Below, in pieces: positions 57,941 through 64,000 of a stretch of DNA of 64,000 nt. Source of the DNA: Halicephalobus mephisto. Lineage: Eukaryota; Nematoda; Chromadorea; Rhabditida; Panagrolaimidae. Positions within the stretch are counted from its first letter, which is position 1. The number at the start of each line of letters is the position of its first letter. The stretch is taken from positions 18,345-82,344 of the forward strand of contig SWDT01000106.1 in NCBI GenBank assembly GCA_009193035.1, given 5' to 3'. Below the pieces are notes generated by a model. The model was given only the letters and a program-made list of their open reading frames with translations. It did not search any database and was not told the DNA's origin. A program made the translations under genes and the position numbers.

Positions 57941-59269
57941 AATTTTTAAAAGATTTTTAATTTATTTTTAAAATGGAAAATTTACTTGGATTTTAGGATT
58001 TAGATTTTTTCGAAGATATTTAAATTAGTCAATTTTTTCTTTTTTATCTTCATCCATAAACTGATTTTTTAAAATTAATTAAAAATTAAAAATTCTAATA
58101 TCATTTTACTTTGCAATTTTTTTAATTATAAAAATCACCTTTTCTGAAAAAATATTTCATTAAATATTTAATTTTTTGTAATACTTTACTATTTATAGAA
58201 TTATAATTTTGCGAAAATTTCTAAAATTTTATCGTTTTTTAATTTTTTTAGGATTTTGAAAATTTTATGAAATTTTTTAGAATTTTGGAAATTGTAGAAT
58301 TTTTTGAATTTTAAGGTTTTTAAAATTATATGAAATTTTTTTTAATTTTTTTAAATTTTAGGATTTTTTAAATTTTGGAAATTTTTAAAATTTATGAAAT
58401 TTTTTGGAATCTAATAACTTTTTAGAATTCTATAAAAATTTCCAGAATCTAATAGAAGATTCGGAAGTTTTCAAAGATTTCTGAAAAGTTCTAGAATTTT
58501 TCGAAATCTAGTAAAATTTTTAGAATTTCGTGAAAATTGCAAAAATCTAGTGGATCTTGAAATCGAAAATTTAATAAACTTAAAAAAGTCGTTTTGGGAC
58601 AATTTTGAAATTGATTTTTTTGGATTTTTATTATTTAAAAAATTTCGTTTTTTATTTTTGCAGTAATTTGATTTTAAAAATTTTTTTAATTCTAAAAAAG
58701 TCATTCTAGGACAATTTCGAAATTGATTTTTTTGAATTTTTATTATTTAAAAAAGTTTGTTTTTTTATTTTTGCAGTGATTTGAAACGAAATCTTAGTCG
58801 ATTTTTTATTTGTCCGACGTCCAGGAAGTCCACAAAATTGACGGCTTTGTTTCGTGTTCAGTTTGGCAGTTGTTCTTTGAAAATTTACCATGAAAAAGAA
58901 CAACTGTCAAATTTTTGAGATTTTTATTCGATAAATTTTTGAAACTTTACTTTTAACGTAAAATGGATGAAATTTGAAAAATTTGAATTTTATTAAAAAT
59001 AGTCATTTTTAAAAATTATTAACTGTCTATTTTTTCATTATCATTCTAGCGATTAAAAAATTTGAAAAAATTTAAAAAAATTTGGAAAAATTAAAAAAAT
59101 TTGGAAAAATTAAAAAAATTTGGAAAATTTAAAAATTTTAAAAAATTTGAAAAATTTAAAAAAATTTGAAATATTTAAAAAAATTTAAATAATTTTAAAA
59201 AACCGAATTTTCGTAAATTTTTTTTATTTTGTGATTTTGAAGAAACTTCGATTGCGTGTTTACAGTACT
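57941..59269. other. A/T-rich stretch with a 17-bp hairpin
   Basis: Mostly A/T filler with short repeats (GAAAAATTTAAAAAAATTTG around 59040-59210). A GC-richer island at 58780-58910 contains the hairpin TTTGGCAGTTGTTCTTT (58862-58878) / AAAGAACAACTGTCAAA (58895-58911), with one G-T mismatch and a 16-nt loop. No supported gene. Confidence 0.6.
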
Positions 59270-60730
59270 TTTAGTTAAAAATTCCAACTTCCGTCGCGAA
59301 AGTTCCTGAAAACCAAATTGAATTTTTTAAGTATAAATAAAATTTTATATAAAAAATACCCCAATGAAAAAACCAAGTTAGTTTTCATTCGAGTTTCCTG
59401 ATAACCAGAACAGCCCGATCGTTGACCAGTGCGAGTCAAATTTTAGGTAAAAAAGAACTTAAAAAAAGAAATTAACTCTTACCGCGAAAGTTTTCGATAA
59501 TTATAATAATTTTTTTTAAAAATAAAAGTAAACTTTTAAAATAAAAAATAATAAAAATAAAAGTTAACTCTCACCGCGAAAGTTTTCGATAATTATAATA
59601 AACTTTTTTAAAATAAAAATAAATTTTTAATTAAAAAGTAGTAAAAATAAAATTAACTCTCACCGCGAAAATTTTCGATAATTATAATAAATTTGTTTAA
59701 AAATAAAAATAAATTTTTTGATAAAAAATAATAAAAATAAAGTCAATTCTCACCGCAAAAATTTTCGATTTATAGTAAACTTTTTTTAAATAAAAATAAC
59801 TTAAAAAAATAAAGTTAACTCTTACCACGAAAGTTTTCGATAATTATAATAAACTTTTTTAAAATAAAAATAAATTTTTAATTAAAAAGTAGTAAAAAAA
59901 GAAATTAACTCTCACCGCGAAAATTTTCGATAATTATAGTAAATTTGTTTAAAAATAAAAATAAATTTTTTGATAAAAAATAATAAAAATAAAGTTAATT
60001 CTCACCGCGAAAATTTTCGATTTATAGTAAACTTTTTTTAAATAAAAATAACTTAAAAAAATAAAGTTAACTCTTACCACGAAAGTTTTCGATAATTATA
60101 GTAAACTTTTTTAAAATAAAAATAAGTTTTTAATTAAAAAGTAGTAAAAATAAAATTAACTTTCGCCGCGAAAATTTTCGATAATTGTGATAAACTTTTT
60201 AAAAAAAATAAAAGTCGACTTTTAAATTAAAAAAATAGTAAAAATAAAGTTAACTCTCTCTGCGAAAGTTCTCAATGACCTTAATAAATTTGTGTTCTTC
60301 AGTATTGGTCGATTTTTGTGCTGAAAGTAACTTAATGAAAAGTTACGTTTAATCCAGCCGTAAAAGTTCCTGATAGCCAATACACTTGGTGATTTATCAG
60401 TACAACTGAAATTTCGCGCCAAAAGTAGACTAAAAAATAAAATGAACTCTCACTACGAAAGTTCTTAGTTACCGTAATTAATTAATTTTTTATTTTTTTA
60501 GGTACGAATTAATTTTCGTTTAGAAAGTAGACTAAAAAATAAAGTGAACTCTCACTACGAAAGTTCTTAGTCACCGTAATCAGTTTATTTTTTACTTTTT
60601 TAGGTACGAATTAATTTTCGCCTAAAAAGTAAACTAAAAAATAAAGTGAACTCTTGCCACGAAAGTTCTTAGTTACCGTAATTAATTTTTTATTTTTTTA
60701 GGTACGAATTAATTTTCGTTTAAAAAGTAA
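59270..60730 (-). repeat. About 90-bp tandem repeat array, minus orientation
   Basis: About fourteen units with GTTAACTCTCACCGCGAAAG, TTTTCGATAATTATAATAAA and TTAATTAAAAAGTAGTAAAA. It is the same family as 56650-57470 read on the other strand. Some units vary CACCGCGAAAG to TACCACGAAAG or CACTACGAAAG in small runs, a sign of segmental amplification. Confidence 0.9.
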
Positions 60731-60989
60731 TCGAGTACACGGAACAAGTAAACTTGTGAATTGCGGAACGATCTATGAATTTCCCCTATGATATCGTGTT
60801 TATTGTGGTTTATCGAATTTCGTCCTTTTTGGTCTGTTATCATTATAGGAGGCAGTTATTCCAAGATTAAATTCGAGGTTAAGAAATCCTATCTATCGAA
60901 TACTGAAACAAACAAGTCACATCATAGTTACATAATATTGGGTTTATTTTTTTACATTTGTTCAATTCTGAAATCATCATTTAAGTTAA

Positions 60990-61410
60990 TGTAGTTTTTT
61001 GAAAAGTTCCGAAATTTCGCGCCGGGACCATTTTATGGAATTTTATTTTTAATTTTTTATATATGAATAATTACGAAATCACAAAATCACTCTGTTTAGG
61101 TTACTGTAGTTTTTTGAAAAGTTCCGAAAATTCGTGCCGGGACCATTTCGTGGAATTTTATTTTTAATTTTTTTTTATATATGAATGATTACGAAATGAT
61201 GTAAGATTGCGTAATCACATAAAGCCGAAATTTTGGAGTACTGTAATTTCTAAAAACTCGCGTCAGGACCATTTTGTAAAGCTTTTTATTTTTAAATTTT
61301 AAAATAGTATAATTATGGATCCCTGAAAAATAACAAAAACATCAAATTTTACAATTTCGAGTCTCGACTGGAAAGTTCCAAAAATTCGCGTCAGGACCAT
61401 TTTATTGAAA
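60990..61410. repeat. About 125-bp tandem repeat
   Basis: Three to four units with GTTACTGTAGTTTTTTGAAA, AGTTCCGAAAATTCGTGCCG and GGACCATTTTATGGAATTTT. The GACC-ATTTT and CGCGCC motifs echo the arrays at 49250 and 43560, suggesting a loosely related superfamily. Confidence 0.8.
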
Positions 61411-62890
61411 AAAATTAAATTAAAAAAAATTATTCTTTTTTATTTTTTAAATTAAATTTTTTTTATTTTTGAATTTTGAAGAAATTAAAATTTTTTTATA
61501 AAAATAAAGAATATACATTTTATTTCTGAAAATGATAAATATGCTTTTATTTTTGATATTGAATAATAATTACGTAAAAACGAAAGAATAATAGTTTTTT
61601 ATAGAACAATAAAAATAAAACAATAGGACAAATCAAACAACGCACTTTTGACTGACGGACTCAGTTTTCAAGCTTCTTCGAAACCGAGTTTTACAAGTTT
61701 TTTTTATTTCTTGTTGATTTTTTTCTAAAAATATTTCATATGTTTTTAAAAATTTTCAGTTTTTCAGAAGAAAAATTTATAGATTTTCTTAAATTTTCAA
61801 TTTTTTTTAAAAAAATTTCATGTTTTTAAAAATTTTCAGTTTTTTAGAAAAAAAAACTTCATAGATTTCTTTAAATTTTCAATTTTTTTAATTTTCAGTT
61901 TTTTAAAATTTAGTTTAATTAAAGGTGAAATTTTAAAAAGTTTCATTGTACTATGTGTTACTCTAAAAAATTCCAGTCTGATGTGGATTATTTTAAAAAA
62001 CTTTGATCTCATTGAATATGGATGTTTCAGAAAGTTTCAAAAAAATGCAAATTCCAATCATAAGTTATTCTAGAAATTTTGATTTTATTAAAAATAATTT
62101 TTTTTAAATTTCGATCTTTATTAAAAATGATTTTTTTAAATTTTGATTTTTTTAAAAATGATTTTTTTTAAATAACAAAATTAAAGAATTTTTAATTATG
62201 GGTTATTTTTAAGATTTTATTTAATAAATTTTTTAAGTTTGATTTGATTGGAAGTGATTTTTTGTGAAATCTCGGCCAGATTGAGTATAAATTAAAAAAA
62301 ATTAGATCGAGTGCAGATTTTCCTAGGTTCAGTCTGGGTCTCTAGAGTCCGATTTGAATTTTTCTAGAAGGTTCCTGTCTGGTCGGACATACATCTTTAA
62401 AAAGTTCCGTTTTCGTCTGATCTTATTTTTTTGGAAATTTTAGTCCGATCTAAAATTTTTTTAAAATTACAATTCAATCTAAATTTTTTTTAAAATTTCG
62501 ATTTAGTTTACTGTAGATTATTTAAAAAATTTAAATTTACTGTAGATTATTTAAAAATTTTTTAATTTTGAATTATTCTAAAATTATTAATCTACTGTAG
62601 ATTATTTAAAAAATTTTTAATTTTGAATTATTCTAAAATTTTTAATTTATTGTAAATTTTAAAAAATTCTAATTTATTGTAGATTATTTAAAAATTTTTA
62701 GTTTACTGTAAGTTATTTTAGAAGATTCTGGTCAACTTACAGAATTTAAATGAACGATATATTTATATATAAAAATTCCCTGATGTTTTTAAAGTTATTG
62801 GTTTGTAAGTTTTTTGGATTTATTTTGTACTTTGTCAAATCCCAAACATCAGTCCTAAACGGTGTAGATTTTTTATCCACTTCTAGATTT
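61411..62890. other. A/T-rich stretch with short tandem units
   Basis: 61420-62300 is A/T filler without a gene. 62500-62730 has about five to six units with TTTACTGTAGATTATTTAAA. A slightly GC-richer block at 62320-62400 (GTCTCTAGAGTCCGATTTGA) has no assignment. Confidence 0.6.
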
Positions 62891-64000
62891 CCCCGGATTT
62901 ATTCTATACCTCATCAAATCTCCTAAAATCCTAATCCTGAACTGTGTAAAATTTTACTAATTTCTACAATATTCGAAAATTATTTTATATTTCACAAAAT
63001 CCTTGAACAGTAATCTTAAACTTTATATTTTTTCAAATTTTTCTAAACTTATTCTACGCTTCACCGGATATCCCAAAACCTCAATCCTAAAGTATATAAA
63101 ATTTTATTAATTTCTATAATGTTCGAAAATTGTATTTCATAAATCCCCAAACCGTAATCTTAAAACATAAAATATTTTCAAATTTTTCTAAACTTATTCT
63201 ACGCTTCACCGGATATCCCAAAACCTCAATCCTAAAGTTTATAAAATTTTATTAATTTCTATATTTTAAAATTACTTTGTATTTCATAAATCCCCAAACA
63301 GTAATCTTAAACTTTATATATTTTCAAATTTTTCTAAACTTATTCTACGCTTCATCGGATATTCCAAAACCTCAATCCTAAAGTTTATAAAATTTTATTA
63401 ATTTCTATATTTTAAAATTACTTTGTATTTCATAAATCCCCAAACAGTAATCTTAAACTTTATATATTTTCAAATTTTTCTAAACTTATTCTACGCTTCA
63501 CCGGATATCCCAAAACCTCAATCCTAAAGTTTATAAAATTTTATTAATTTCTATATTTTAAAATTACTTTGTATTTCATAAATCCCCAAACAGTAATCTT
63601 AAACTTTATATATTTTCAAATTTTTCTAAACTTATTCTACGCTTCATCGGATATTCCAAAACCTCAATCCTAAAGTATATAAAATTTTATTAATTTCTAT
63701 AATGTTCGAAAATTGTATTTCACAAAATCCCCAAACCGTAATCTTAAACTTTATATTTTTTCAAATTTTTCTAAACTTATTATATACCTCACCGGATCTC
63801 CCAAAACCTCAATCCTAAAGTTTATAAAATTTTATCAATCTCTATATTTTAAAATTACTTTGTATTTCATAAATCCCCCAAACCGTAATCTTAAACTTTA
63901 TATTTTTTCATTTTCAGATTTCCCCAAGCTTATCCCACACCTCATCAAATCTCCCTAAATCCCAACCCTAAACTCTGCAAACGTTTTTTATCCACTTTCA
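62890..64000 (+). repeat. About 147-bp satellite-like array running off the window
   Basis: Six to seven units with CCTCAATCCTAAAGTTTATA, AATCCCCAAACAGTAATCTT, TTCTAAACTTATTCTACGCT and TCACCGGATATCCCAAAA. The central units (about 63180-63640) are almost identical; the outer ones diverge, as expected of a minisatellite growing from its middle. The array continues past position 64000. Confidence 0.92.

Noticed and set aside
62890..64000. Regularly spaced repeats considered as a CRISPR array
   Set aside because: The units are contiguous degenerate minisatellites with no unique spacers, in a spliced eukaryotic genome.

Overview
This is AT-rich animal DNA with compact spliced genes. Introns follow GT..TTTCAG rules, many are only about 45-60 bp, and the spaces between genes are filled with degenerate tandem repeats. 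The gene content points to a nematode: a soluble-type guanylate cyclase of the worm oxygen-sensing class, a nuclear receptor with a nematode-style zinc-finger P-box and divergent ligand-binding domain, and abundant TACTGTA-type repeats. The species cannot be named from the sequence alone. There is no operon, CRISPR array, rRNA or tRNA that I can see.

Gene layout: COG6 (-, partial, 1-2447); soluble guanylate cyclase (+, 2841-8585); Bfr1-like coiled-coil protein (-, 8630-10909); VPS33B (-, 11607-13405); TANGO1/MIA3-like ER exit-site protein (+, 14140-20114); NR6-like nuclear receptor ligand-binding-domain protein with no visible DNA-binding domain (-, 21251-24646); PAF acetylhydrolase II (+, 33795-37716); divergent nematode nuclear receptor (-, 37937-43262); PHYHIP-family protein (+, 50175-53833). 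I built each gene by joining exons at GT-AG (once GC-AG) sites and checking codon phase across every junction. All nine close in frame except one junction in the second nuclear receptor.

Three neighbours work in secretory or endosomal traffic: COG6 in Golgi tethering, VPS33B in endosome/lysosome-related fusion and TANGO1-like in ER export of bulky cargo. The Bfr1-like protein may act at the ER with mRNA. Two nuclear receptors and a perfect DR1 element occur in the right half. I see no shared pathway or co-transcription; this looks like an ordinary chromosomal neighbourhood.

The gene-poor stretches (24.6-33.8 kb, 43.3-50.2 kb, 53.8-64 kb) are mostly minisatellite-like arrays with units of about 75-160 bp, plus short islands of higher GC. 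Main points of interest: a pogo-like MITE with a matching empty site in an inverted duplicate of its host intron; a dyad repeat family seeded in introns of three genes; a tandem array in which one copy carries a 26-bp inverted segment; two arrays of one repeat in opposite orientation; a TANGO1-like gene in what looks like a nematode; a cyclase with Cys where the catalytic Arg is expected; a receptor lacking a DNA-binding domain; and a GC-AG intron.
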